This document shows positions 10,063 through 25,025 of a stretch of 40,254 nt of DNA, in pieces. Location of the stretch: contig WIDE01000060.1 in assembly GCA_015039315.1 (NCBI GenBank), forward strand, positions 154,881 through 195,134, read 5' to 3'. The position numbers and the translations under genes are program-made. The stretch comes from Clavulina sp. PMI_390 (Eukaryota > Basidiomycota > Agaricomycetes > Cantharellales > Hydnaceae). The notes beneath the pieces were generated by a model. The model did no database searches, had not been told where the DNA came from, and worked only from the letters and a program-made list of their open reading frames with translations. Numbering within the stretch: position 1 is the first letter of the stretch; each line of letters starts with the position of its first letter.

Positions 10063-12687
10063 ATGTCCCGTTCATCGTCGCCAGGCAGCGCCGAAAGTGC
10101 CACTCCAAAAGATGAACGAGATCTGCCCGACATCCCTGCTGAGGTTGCCGTTCCAAAACTGCACGTCGAGCAAGCGTTCGCCGCTGGAGATCCTGAGAAT
10201 GACGACGATGATGCTGATCTAGCTGCAGCTAATTTTGATTTGGCATCTATTGTGCGCTCGTCGAGAAACCAAGAAGAGAGCTTCGAACATGCTGGAGCTG
10301 ATGGGGCCGAGAACGATGCTGATATCCACAACCTGGGCTCTCGGGCGGGCGCGCTGTCACTGTCCGTCTCAACCGATGCCCCCACCATCACAACGCGCAA
10401 TGGACGCGTTCTCCCTCCTCCTCTCCGCCTCGTTGCTCCATCTCCCGTTCATCCTGCAGTCCCTCCCCTACCAGAACTCGAAGATGCGCCTGCAAGCCGA
10501 AAAGGCAATACGGCCCGGGGCGAGCAATTTGAGGACGTCTCGCTTTCCCCTCCTACTTCCCCACACAACATCGCCAACACATCCACCTCCCCTATACATG
10601 TCCCTGTCCCTATCACACCACATGCGCTCACTTCCCCGAGCACATCTGCCTTCCCGACCCTAAATATGAGCCTAACAAGCTTAAGCTCTTCCGATCCACG
10701 CATCATCCGAACGATGTCTCCACGACCAAATTATCTTTCTCCAACATCCACTGTGCCTGTTCCCCAAGAGGTTGACCCAGTCCCACGAAGGCCTCCGACC
10801 CCCTCTATCATCGTTCCCCCATCATCGACAGGCGTTGGCACCCCCACCAGCTCGCGGCCGTCCTCCTACTCATCATCCAATGGTGGTCCGCCCTCTCCCG
10901 TTACTGCCCGTGCCCCACGGCATACCCGCGCAACAGGTTCATCCACTATAGGTGGGTCGTCCACCACCCTCGAAAAATTCCTGTCCAAAACACGACCAAC
11001 ACACCTCCCACCAAAACCACGCGCAGAGGACCTCAAGCACCAGCGCGACTGGGACGAGATGATGCGCCGCTCGCGCGCAGCAGATGACGCTCGTGCTGAA
11101 CGGGAACGAGCCCGCGCGAGAGAAAGAGAGATGGCAGCAGAGGAGAAAATGGCCATCTGGGAGCGCGAGATTGTTCCCGATTGGAAGAGGGTGCTGCGAC
11201 CAGGCGCGGATAATGAGCGCTTGAGAAGATTATGGTGGGAGGGGGTGCCAGGAAATTTCAGGGGTCGCTTGTGGGCTGCTGCGATTGGGAATGGACTTGC
11301 ATTGAGCAAGGGTGAGTTTTTTCTTTGCTATTCTTCGTAGCTTTCGGCAGAGCCTCAGTGAATGAAACTCACTCAAACCATGCTACTTTTTTGATCTGCT
11401 TAGAGACCTACAAAACGTGCTCTACCCGCGCCAAGCGAGCGTTGGCTGCACGAACTTTCCCGCAAGATACTCTGTCTGAGATCGAGAACGATGTCCAGAA
11501 CACTCTACCAAACCTCCACATATTCAATGCAGAGTATGGTCCAATGCACCAGGACCTGAAGGATTTACTGTGCGCGTGGGTGGTGAGCCGGAGCGATGAG
11601 GGCCTAGGATACGTGCGTTGATAACCGCTTCTTTTCGCTTTAATTTACTTCTCCCCGCCTTGATTTTTTTTCTCAATGAGAGAACTGACACGAAATATGG
11701 CTAGGTCAGAGGAGCCTCGAATATCGCTGCTATGTTCATCCTGAACATGCCGTTGGACGAAGCATTCTTGTCAATGCGTAACCTTCTCGAACGCCACTGC
11801 TTACGGTCATTCTATGGCGGTGAAGGATCCGATGATGATGTGAGTAGGTGTACCTCTGGGCAGCCGAGTCTTACTGATTGCCTGTGATTTGTTTTTCTGC
11901 GCAGCTCGAGGCCTACTATCGGTGGGTTCGCTTTTTCTCCCTCGGGATACTTGACTAACGTCTAAATCTATATATCCTTATTAGAATATTTGACACCCTT
12001 TTGGCAGATGGGATGCCCAAAGGTGCGAATGATGTTACCCTCCTCTGGTTAGAATTATCCCACCTTACCACGACCCTCCTCCTATTCCATTAGTCTACTT
12101 CAACTTTAAGCAGCACCAGATATCCCCTTCGCTGTACTTACCCGACTGGGTAACACCGTTGTTCTTGAACCATCTTCCGTTTGATATGACGGTGCGGATC
12201 TGGGACGTGATCATCCTAGAAGGGGACTCGTTCCTCTTCCGTGTGGCGATCGGCGTGTTGGGGATTCTGGAGAGCAGGTTATTCTTTCCAGATCGGAAAG
12301 AGTTACTCGAGGGTGAGCGCCCTTCTTTTTTCCTTGCTCTCCTGTCTGGCTATTGTTTGGTGGCTGAATGGGGTTCGGGCGCATCCTTTCCTGCTATACA
12401 GTGCTTCGAGGAGAAAACAAAGCAGCGCTCGACGTCGCGAGGCGTACGGGGATCTCAGTAGACCTTTCGGCACGATACGAGCAGTATGGAATGTCGGAGA
12501 AATCTCTGTGGGAGCGAATACACGAGCAGGAAGAGTGGTGGCGAGAGAGTACATGGTGCGTGCCATCCTAGCTTTACTTTTTTGGGTACTGATTTTGTTC
12601 ATATTTTTGTAATTGTCCCTCCACCCTATATTTGACGCTCGATCTCACAGGGGAAGGCTTATTACACGAGAATTGCCTGACATATAA
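10063..12687 (+). CDS. TBC-domain (RabGAP-like) protein with substituted catalytic residues
   Basis: Eight exons join in phase: 10063-11311, 11404-11612, 11705-11839, 11905-11921 (17 nt), 11985-12022, 12094-12312, 12402-12555 and 12651-12687, giving 685 aa. The first ~330 residues are low-complexity Ser/Pro/Thr-rich. A charged helix follows (RAADDARAERERARAREREM), then the TBC domain: RLRRLWWEGVPGNFRGRLWA at its start, then NLLERHCLRSFYGG, IFDTLLADGMPK, YLPDWVTPLFLNHLPF and RIWDVIILEGDSFLFR. The C-terminus TW-GRLITRELPDI fits the end of the family. Active TBC GAPs use an Arg in IxxDxxR and a Gln in YxQ. Here they read I443-E-N-D446-V-Q-N449 and Y486-V-R488, so both fingers are replaced. The protein may bind Rabs or act in trafficking without classic dual-finger GAP activity. 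Confidence 0.85.
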
Positions 12688-12702
12688 TAATAATAATAAT
12701 AA
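12683..12702. repeat. (AAT)n microsatellite
   Basis: A run of six AAT/TAA units overlaps the stop codon of the TBC gene and continues into its 3' UTR. Length variation would not change the protein after the first TAA. Confidence 0.7.
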
Positions 12703-13496
12703 TTCTTTTAGGGGGGTCGTGCTCCCCTCCACCATACCTACGATAGACGCTCGGTCAACGTGTTCGATGCGCCCGAATAAAATACAATCGCGTAACTCCT
12801 CTGTAGTGGCCCTTCTTTCTCAACAATAACCCTCCCAACCAGACCAGTGCGGAGATGACCAACGTCGGATTTGCCACAACCCTCATCACAGCTCTGCTAT
12901 TCAGATTGCGGAGAGGCCTCGAGGCATCGGCGTCTGATCTCTCGGTTACTTTATTGTTTAGACCTAGACACAGCCTGGGTTATCCTCCTGAGTCTACGCG
13001 CAAGATCATCGCCTTTCCTGCGGCCATAAGATAGGTGCCTGTGCCGGGCGTCACTTTTGTTGAATATGGGGTTTTTGATCTTAATCGATGGTCCTACTTG
13101 ATTGGACTGGGAAAAGATAGCTTGAGAAGGGTAAAAATGTTGAATATTGTTGAATCAGTTATACTAATTGTCGATCCGGGAGCTACATGATGATTGACTT
13201 GCGGCGTCAACAGGCTTCACGCACCTGCGTCATATGTATGTGTCGTGGGCGTGATGTCCAAATAAATGTCAAGTATTTTCGATTCCAGCCTTTGAACCCG
13301 ACCCGTTTAACATCGCCTCCAGTGGCTATTCTTTTGCGTTTTTGACATTGACACACTGCCCTTGACATCCTCGATCACGCCTCTTCCGGGTCCTTGAGGG
13401 GTATATGTATGCAAGAACAACACCACTGAGTGCCTACACCCACCATCCTCCCTGCGGCGCACCTCCAATATCCGTGCAACACCTCGCGGCGTGGGC
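12688..13496. other. Intergenic between the TBC and phospholipase C genes (tandem)
   Basis: Contains the 3' flank of the TBC gene and the promoter and 5' leader of the phospholipase C gene. No coding exon, RNA gene or transposon signature was seen. Confidence 0.45.
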
Positions 13497-16400
13497 ATGG
13501 AACGCACTATCTCGAACCCCTCAGGGCCGTATGATAACGGCCTCAAGCCTCCAACTGATCCCGACAGGCCATCCTCCACAGCATCCGGGTCCAAGTCATT
13601 GGGCAGATCCGTCTCCAACCCCACCCCATCTAACAAGCCTCGGCCCTCCTACAATCCCCTTCCAGCCAGCACGGCCTCTTCGTCATCCGATAGAGGCCGC
13701 GGGGCGTTCAACTTCAATGCTATCAAGAAATTCGCGCGTCAGGGCGGAAAGCACCTGCGCCTGAAGTCAGATTCTAACGCCATGTTCCTTAGAGCGGAGC
13801 CCCTGCTACCCATCCCACTCCACCACAAGAGCGCGCCGGGCACGCCATCGGATGCGGCATCTTTCCCTCAGGCGGATGGCAGAGCAAGTTCTGATTCTAA
13901 CCATCATCGGAATAATTCCAACAAGTACGGCGCAGCACTGCAGGAGCAGCACCATTTGCTCATCAACTCGTACGCGACTAAACTCGCCGTATCTCCTGCT
14001 CCACCCCTCCCCTCCAGTCCATCTCTCCGTCCTCCTTCGTCAATTTCATTGGGCTCCTCCAGTGCGGGAACCGGAATGCAAATAGCAGAAGCAGACGGAG
14101 GCCCCGTGACCGATGCTCCGCTCCCTGCCTCACCCCCTCCTGCAAACGGCTTCTCCCTCAATAGTGTTGCGATCACTTCGTCCTCTCTCGGTGTTCTAAC
14201 ACTTACCGATAGCTCCCCTCTTCCTGACGCACCTGTTGGTCGCCGCCCTAGTTTTCGACACGAAAACTATCCACGCAGATCAGATATGGCCTCTAGCCCT
14301 CCCGCCAACGCATCTGCCTCCACCTCTACCCCCACCCCCACTCCACCCGCCACTTCTGCCTCCGATCCGTTCCTCGTCACATCTCCTACATCGATCGTCC
14401 CTCCTTCCTCCGATGCGCTCCCCAATCCCTCTAGCTCTGACACATTCCCCACTGCCTCTACAACGGGCACAACAAACACCACGGAGGCGGTAGAAGATAT
14501 ACTGGACACTAGAGTCCCTTCGATCCTACAAGAGGGGACGGAAATGATCAAAGTATCTGCCAAGCAAGCTAAGAGGCGAATGTTCTGTCTTCATGCCGAC
14601 GTCGGCCAGATCCATTGGCCTTCCAAGAAGACAGGTGTCCGTAAGTGCATTTCTCGATATCAATCATTGTTCTCTCTGTTTCCTCTTCTTGGGTGGCTTT
14701 GTATTGTAACCTCCGATCTACTCCATAAGCTTGCTGCTTCTGCGAGATGCAGACCCTGTCATGGGATACCGGTCAATCGGAATGGAGGATGAACGCATAG
14801 CCAAAGGATCTATTCAGTCGCTCGCGATGATTCTTGTTTTATTCCGCCTCGATCCCTCGTCCTTTTTTCTTTCATTTCGCTGATCGCATTGCTTGCTGTC
14901 TCTATCACCATCATTCACACTTCCCCGATATTCTAACCTATTTACGCCCAACAGTGATGATTGATAACATCAAAGAGATCCGTACTGGCCCTGAAACGCA
15001 GCTCCATCGTGACCAGCTACGCATCCAGCTCCCCGCTGACGCCAATCGTGACTTTTGGATCACGATTATATACACCACAGAGGCAAAGTACAAAACCCTT
15101 CATATGATTGCATATTCGGCAGGCGAGTTTGAGTTGTGGAGTAGCACGCTGCGGAGACTTTTCGCCTTTCGGCGATATTTGTTGAATGGATTGGTAGGAC
15201 CTTCGGTCTTTGGGACTGGTTCAGTTAGTGAGATTCCGGGGGGCGGTGAAGAGGCAGGCGCGTCGCACGTGATGGAGCATCGTGACGAGATGTGGCAGAA
15301 GCGCTACTGGAAGGATACAGACCAGAGTGGGGACCAGCGGGCTGACTTTCCGGAGATCGAACGCCTCTGCAGAAGGCTGAACATTAGCTCCAGCCGAGCA
15401 AATCTCCTTAACGTGTTCACCGTATGTATTCACATTCGCTAATCCAATGTTAGCAACTGACATGACACCCTGTCTTATTTCGTGGATCATGGGAAATCTC
15501 TAGGAAGCCGACTCGCAAAGCAAAGGCTGGCTCTCGTTCCCAGATTTCAAGCATTTTGTGCGCCTTCTCAAGGCACGCCCTGATATCGATATGTTGTTCG
15601 AGATGCTCCAGGGTGAGGAGCATGACCATTTTTCGTTCCACGTCTTTGAGCACTTCATGCAGACGTGTCAGCATGTGAGTAGACATTTTGGACTGCATAG
15701 CCGGAAAACTAGTCTCCTCGTCACTCATGATTTTATCGCTGACTGACTTTTTCTCTCGCTCCTATGATCTATTAGTCCACGCATTCGCGAGCCCAGCTCA
15801 TCAAAACCTTCAATAAATTTGCTCCACGCGAGGAGGAAGGTAGCAGACCTAATAGAGACGTCGTACCAGGCCCAGCTTCAGCGAGAACTACCCTCGATGA
15901 GGAAACCGTCGCCACTAATAGCGAAATGGGTTCGCAGACCGACCCAGTTCCATCACCGAACGCCTGGACTCTTGCCTCATTCACTGCCTTCCTATTGTCA
16001 TCTGACAACTCTCCATACTCACTTACCGACTCGGGTTTCACACACGACATGACGCGTCCACTATCCGAGTATTTTATCTCTTCATCTCACAACACCTATC
16101 TCGTTGGACATCAGCTGGTAGGCGACTCTACTGTGGAGGGCTATATCCGTGCGCTACTACAGGGATGTCGGAGCGTGGAAAGTGAGTTTAGCGCTTGGTC
16201 GTTTCTAGTTCGGGGAACTACTGTTGAGATAGCTTACACCCGTTTAACTCACTTCTCTCTCATGCAATGATCGCACGAACGTGTAGTTGATATTTGGGAC
16301 GGTGACGATGCCCCTGTCATCTGTCATGGTCGTACCCTCACGACCAAGGTGTCCTTAACCGACGTCGCTCGCGCCATTGCACGCTATGCCTTTGTAGCGT

Positions 16401-18375
16401 CACCATATCCTCTCATCATTTCAGCAGAGATCCATTGTTCAGTCAAGCAGCAGGATATGGCAGCCGAGATCATGAAGCGCGAGTTCGGGGACATGCTGAT
16501 TACAAAAACACTCGATGGTGCCGACACGATTGACGTCTTACCAAGTCCTGAAATGCTCAAAGGACGGATCTTGCTCAAGGTAAGCCTGCTCTTGGTTGCT
16601 CATGCCGCCTTTAGTGAATTGGTGCTCTGTTCCCTCCTGTCGATTTTCTTGCGTGCCTCTCGTGAAGGCAAAGAATCTGTACGCATCGCAGGACGGCCAA
16701 ATCCAGACGTACATGCCAACACTGCACAGCGAATCATCATCAGCAGAAGATGATGATGCCGAATCGTCAGAGTTTGATGCCATAAAGCGTGGTAGGTGCC
16801 ATTTTGCCTAAGTTATTTCGTTCCAGTGCTGATGCCCAACGCTTGTGATGCGCCTCGGGTCCGTCCATTCAGAATTGAAGCACATTCCGGCGGATATAAA
16901 GGCGGGGATACATGACGTCAAAGCCGGGGTGAAGGACATTAAGGCTGACTTGAAGGACGTCAAGGCAGATCTTGAACGCAAAGGCCCCAAGAAGTGGATG
17001 GAGAAAGTGAAAAGTGTTGCACATGCGGGCAGTGGCTCCTCAAGTGATTCCAAGGCCGCTGCAGCTACTACAAACAACACCCTTGCGCCTCCTGCATTAT
17101 TCCCCGACTCCTCTGCATCCCACTCTATGAGCAGGTCATCTTCCCAGGACAAATCTCGATCTCGAGCGGCGTCTTCCTCTAGCCAAAACGGTGGGAAGCC
17201 GAAAATGTCGATGGCCCTTGCGGAGCTCATCGTCTACACGGTGGGAGTCAAGTGCCGTGGTTTCAACAAAAAGGAGCATTATGCCGTCGAGCATCTCTTC
17301 TCGCTATCGGAGCGCACGGCGAACAAAATCCTCAAGGAAAGTAGTGGAGATCTCGTCAAGCACAACCGGACACATCTCGTGAGGATATATCCAAATGGGA
17401 TGAGGCTCAATTCTAGCAATTACGAGCCGCATCGCTATTGGGCGTGCGGATCCCAGCTAGTGGCCATTAATTGGCAAACACTTGGTGAGTTTGGGGGCTT
17501 CCACCGAACCTTGTGTGGTGGTCTGCCACGTGAACCGATCGAGAACGTACGCTGACCCACAACATTTAGATCTTGGATATGTCATGAACCATGCCATGTT
17601 CCAACGAAATGGCAGGGCAGGTTATGTTCTGAAGCCAGATGCGTTGCGTATAAAAGACAAGGAATTCATCAAGAAGCGAACGAAGCATTTCCTGGACATA
17701 ACAGTGCGTGTTCATGTCGTCCATGCTAAACTTTTCAAAGCCGTACGTATACTTACCACTTCTTCGGTAGATTATTTCCGCGCAGCAACTTCCACGACCA
17801 GATCTAGTTTTTGGAAAGGAAGCTGACACCCGCCACACAATTGACCCCTATGTGGAAGTCTCTTTACACGTTCCCGATTGGTCGACCTCGCCCTTCTTGC
17901 CCAGCACGCCGCAAGCAGCACCCGCTCCCGCACTACCGAACGCCAGCCCCTCCTCATCCACAAGCTCCCTTGCGCCGGTATCCCCGGCAGGAAGCTCAGC
18001 TTCTCCTGCACGAACCATCTCTGCCACCACCCAAGTTGTGAAGAATAATGGATGGAATCCAACGTGGAACTCACAGATGCACATACCATTTGATTGCGTG
18101 GGCGAGATGATGGATCTAATATTCGTTCGCCTTCAAGTTAAGGATCAACACAATGATGCTGAGATTGCGTTGTTTTGTGCGCCGTTGGGGAGCCTGCGAC
18201 CTGGTGGGTATTCACAGTTACTTATATGCTGCGAATCAGAATAACGGAGTGCTCATTTCCTTAATGTCAAGGTTTCCGCCACCTCCCGTTGCACGATAAA
18301 CAACTCTCGCAGTTCCTTTTTTCGACGCTTTTCGTGCAGATCGGTGTCCGCGACGTCACGAACGCAAACCCATAA
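13497..18375 (+). CDS. PLC1: Phosphoinositide-specific phospholipase C (delta-like)
   Basis: Ten exons in phase: 13497-14640, 14955-15421, 15504-15674, 15776-16181, 16287-16579, 16668-16791, 16873-17484, 17570-17703, 17771-18203 and 18272-18375, giving 1295 aa. Order: Ser/Pro-rich N-terminus (~350 aa); PH-like domain ([20 protein letters not shown], then [10 protein letters not shown]); EF-hand region; X domain with [13 protein letters not shown] (His699), EIDIWDG (Glu729, Asp731) and CHGRTLT (His743); a long X-Y linker; Y domain ([35 protein letters not shown]); and a C2 domain ([24 protein letters not shown]) ending RDVTNANP. It hydrolyses PI(4,5)P2 to IP3 and diacylglycerol in a calcium-dependent way at membranes. 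The catalytic His/Glu/Asp set looks intact. The first intron (14641-14954, 314 bp) is unusually long. ATG 13497 was chosen as the first in-frame ATG of the open frame. Confidence 0.92.
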
Positions 18376-19322
18376 ATTTGTCGATGTTCTACCCTCTCCA
18401 CACTTGGTTCGCTTTTGGTCGGATTTGCCTTAGAAACTGCTTGCTACCTCCTTTCAATAAACTGTTGCTCTCCACACTCATCTACCGACTCGTTTGACAA
18501 TGTTGTACCATCCGCTTGTCGATTCCCTCCCACTTTGACGTTTTCTCATACCAAGACACCCATTTAATCACAATGTTTTGTTGTTTCCTTCGCCGCATCC
18601 TTGCACTCGTGATGCTTCCTCCCTCTTCTGCTACGTGCATCATCCAAGCGGTTGCTGGTGAATTCTAGCACTGGCTTGAGCGATTGAAATGGTGTAGGCT
18701 TCATCGTATCAATGAATTTATCACTGGGATGGCTCTCTCGATTACTAGGACCAAAAGAAACAGTCCTTTTCCTGTACATCGACCAAAGTTATAGCGCCAA
18801 TCATGCCGTATCCGGATTAAGATCAGTTGGTCGAACGAATCCGAAGGCTGGGTATTTTATTGGTTGGTCCAGAGAAGTCCTGTATGAAATCTTCTTAACG
18901 AGTCAAGATCGTTCAGATTGAGTTGGGTAGATGAGTCTATGATTTGGATGAAAGGGAATATACAAATACGCATGGCAGGTTACACTAAGGGTCCGGGGTA
19001 GATGCACAAAAAGATCAGAAAGTGAGGATGAGAAGGAAAAAGAAGTGAAAAGGAAACCCGAGACAGCAGGAGCCAAAGCTCAGAAGGTAGTATGTGAGAA
19101 TTAGCTGCCGAAAATGAGCGAGGTGATATGAAGTCAGGATGCGAAGATGGAACAAGCGGTAGGTAAAAAGCAAGTGAAAGGTAGGACGTAATCCAGGGAA
19201 GGTTGTGATGTGAACGATAATTTACTTGACCATTCTGATGGAGTGAGGGAGGCAAGATAGTGGGGACCGGAATGGAAGGAGGGATTTCGAGGTTCAAGAA
19301 GCGCTGCAAGAGTATAGATAAA
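18376..19322. other. Convergent intergenic region between the phospholipase C and GH1 genes
   Basis: Both genes end into this 0.95 kb. The stretch 19000-19320 is purine-rich on the plus strand (many GAAA/AAAG runs), as would suit the T/C-rich 3' UTR of the minus-strand gene. No coding exon or RNA gene was recognised. Confidence 0.45.
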
Positions 19323-22280
<2,958 letters not shown>

Positions 22281-25025
22281 GGTTAACCGTTGAGGGGTGA
22301 TTGAGAGGAGCAGCAGCAACGTCCTCCACCAGAGGAGGGGGTTCATATATACCCCGCCCTGCGGAGAATCATCGGGCGCCTCGAGGCACACCGTTCAGCC
22401 GAGAATTTTGCGATAGGAAAATATATATCGTGTTTCACGAGACCTTAGGCACATGTCTAACACGTGCAGCCAATATTTCCCTCCTATTCCTCACTTGGAT
22501 AGCTCGGGATCGATAGAGATGTATCAATGCAAAGGGGGTCTGTAGGCATCGAGGGTCGCTGCGTCACAGTCAGGGCGTCGGAGGTCACAACAGTCTGGAG
22601 GCCGAGACCAAACAAGCGTACACCATCTGTGTGGGGCCACACTTTCGCCCACCCACTCGTCTTGGTTCCAGCTACTGGCTCCGTGGTTCTTTCACAGGCC
22701 CCAGTCTCTCGCCGCTAGATTAGCACCCTCACGGAGTGGATTCGCACTAGCAAATCCACATCGCCCCAAGGTGTCGTTTAACTTTGTTCAAGGGGAGCAA
22801 CATCGGCCTCCGATATTCCCCCGTGAACAGTTAGTCCGTGCCCGACGCACAACCATCCCAATCGGCAGGAGCCACTTCCATGAAGAATCCCGATCGTAGA
22901 GCGCGGCATTTGTATCTACATCCCTCGTTCTACTAGACAGATCCAAAGCCAGCATAGCCTCAACTAGCACCAGCGTCGTGATACTCGTTGAAATACTAAA
23001 TATGCGGCACGGGGCCCGGTTGGCCCTATCATATAGTGCCTGGCGGTGGAGTACAATGGATCCAAATGAGGTTTGGAGCGCACTCTGGCTCTATGGCTCT
23101 ATCATTATTTCACCGCGATTAGTGCGATCAATGCCTATTTTGAACCGAGGAGAAAGTTGAGCTTCTGATTCTGCGGTACCCTTGCTCGCAATGTCTAGAC
23201 TCTTATATTAGAGTTTGCGCTCGGCCTTCGATCCGTGCACACAACCACCATTGGAGACGTGTGCTTCTGAATTAGTCTTCCCACGAAGGCTGAATAGTGT
23301 ACAACCTCTTCCTGAAGAGATAAGGGCAGGGAAAAGCCATCCTGGGAGATGCTTGTGTCAGGTAACCGTCGTGATCTCTCCGCGTTCTTCCTAATAGCCC
23401 CTTCCAAGCTAACGACGATCTCGAATTCCTTCTAATGGTAACGGCGCGATTGTGTGGCCGAATCTGTTTATCGGCAAAACCTCAGCCACCTTAATCTTCC
23501 CTGTTGCCCCTTGTTCTGTTTCATACCGCCGCAGTTATGAGCATATACCATACCCACTTCGTATCGATGATTATCCGATCGTATCCTCCGAGGCACCTCA
23601 AACTGATCGCGAGGCGCATGGAGTTGCGCACGATCCGCCCATCAAGAAGTCTCTCTCTTGGCATCTCACCGCCTTTGCTCGTCGGCTCGCTAAAACCCTC
23701 CCATTCCATCTGTACGGAAAGTTTTCGGAACAAGGTCATTTTTCTCTCTCTGGTATTATGCAGGATAATCGGATCTAAGATTGTGAGCGACCTTTGCTCT
23801 ATTTATGGTTGGCGTTGCGTCTTCGGACTCACATCAGAAAATCGTTGCTGAATGCGCAACTTTCATGTGGATACCTGCTTCTGATATCAAACAGCCACGA
23901 GTGTCGATTCGAGAATATCGGTGAAACTCTGATACTGCCGAATTCAGGTTCAGTTTCTAATAGCTGCCTGCGACCACACTGAACAGCCATGGTCAAAAGC
24001 AAATTCTGACTCATGGGTCCCTCCAGCGCGAGAACTGCGCGAGAATGCCTTTACGGTGCTTTGACCTAATCGTCATCGCCTCTAAGATGGATATCCCGTT
24101 GTTGAGCCGAGAGACTTGGTAAGCAGCCCTTGTACTGAGCTGAGGCATGTGTGCACCCTGGATAACAAGATCGCTCGGTTAGATTCACAAATTTCTTCTC
24201 CCTCTTCATGTTGATGCCTCAATTCTTCTAGCTCTCCATCCGCCCGACTAGAAGGCAGCACTGTCTCCTCGCTGATCCCTTTACGAGGTACCCCATTGCA
24301 CGCAACGCTCCTCCATCCTGCATGGCTAGGCCGTTTCTTGTTGATTCACGTCTCATTTAGTCGGGTATGGCCATAGTTGCATAGCTTTACTCCCAGTGAC
24401 CATCGTAAATACACTGTTCAAGCGCAGCTCTCGTGCTGTCGCCACTCACAGAGAGGTGAGATGGGAGCGCCCTCAGGGTGGTCTCGCACAGCATATTCGC
24501 AGTCAGTAGCTTGAGGGACTATGGTTTAGCCGATGAACCTCGGTTTACCGCCTCGCTTGTTCTGTATATTGAGGTGTTTGTGGATGGGTTCATCGTATGC
24601 CTTGTCCTCAACGCCAGGGGAGGCTCTATTCGGACTAAACAGGCGCAGAATCCATCAGCATACCAGTCACTAATGGAAATGCGTTCGATTATTTGTGGTT
24701 AAGATATATTGCGAGAAATTTTGCAGCTGTATCAACTGTTGGGGGTTGTCATGCTGTAGTGTGGTGGTGCGAATTACAATGGGATGAAGGTCGATGCTAA
24801 GGGGGTGCGGGTTTTCAGTATTGTGAAATAGAACGTTGAGGAAGGTATCAAAAAGGTGCTGGGGGATCAATGGAGAGCAATGACAAAGTCGGCACGGTAG
24901 CATTTTGATTTCGAAATTTTTTTGCCAGCTGCGGTGCCAAAAAGTGACGAAGTAGCAGCCTTGAGGTGCATAAACGTTTGCTTGAGTGATGGTATCAGGC
25001 CAAGCTCCAAGAAGTGAAAAAGGGT
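22281..25025. other. Gene-poor 2.7 kb stretch
   Basis: It begins with the GH1 promoter and ends at the 3' end of the orphan gene. Open frames up to ~130 aa occur (for example 23452-23778 + and 24670-25062 -), but none has introns, motifs or a codon pattern that marks it as a gene. No terminal repeats, transposase motifs, RNA genes or tandem repeats were recognised. It may hold decayed sequence. Confidence 0.4.
22345..22351 (-). promoter_or_regulatory. TATA box candidate of the GH1 gene
   Basis: On the minus strand TATATAT lies 65 bp upstream of the ATG at 22280 and is preceded by a GC-rich stretch. Position and sequence fit a core promoter; no other support. Confidence 0.35.

Noticed and set aside
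14236..14493. Pro/Leu-rich 85-aa plus-strand frame
   Set aside because: Frame-shifted shadow of the low-complexity N-terminal exon of phospholipase C.
14641..14954. Extra exon inside the long first intron of phospholipase C (from an AG at 14751)
   Set aside because: A frame can be opened there, but direct joining of 14640 to 14955 gives the expected PH-domain sequence [17 protein letters not shown] without an insert.
23452..23778. 108-aa plus-strand frame in the gene-poor block
   Set aside because: No motif, intron or codon signal; similar open frames occur on both strands there, as expected by chance.
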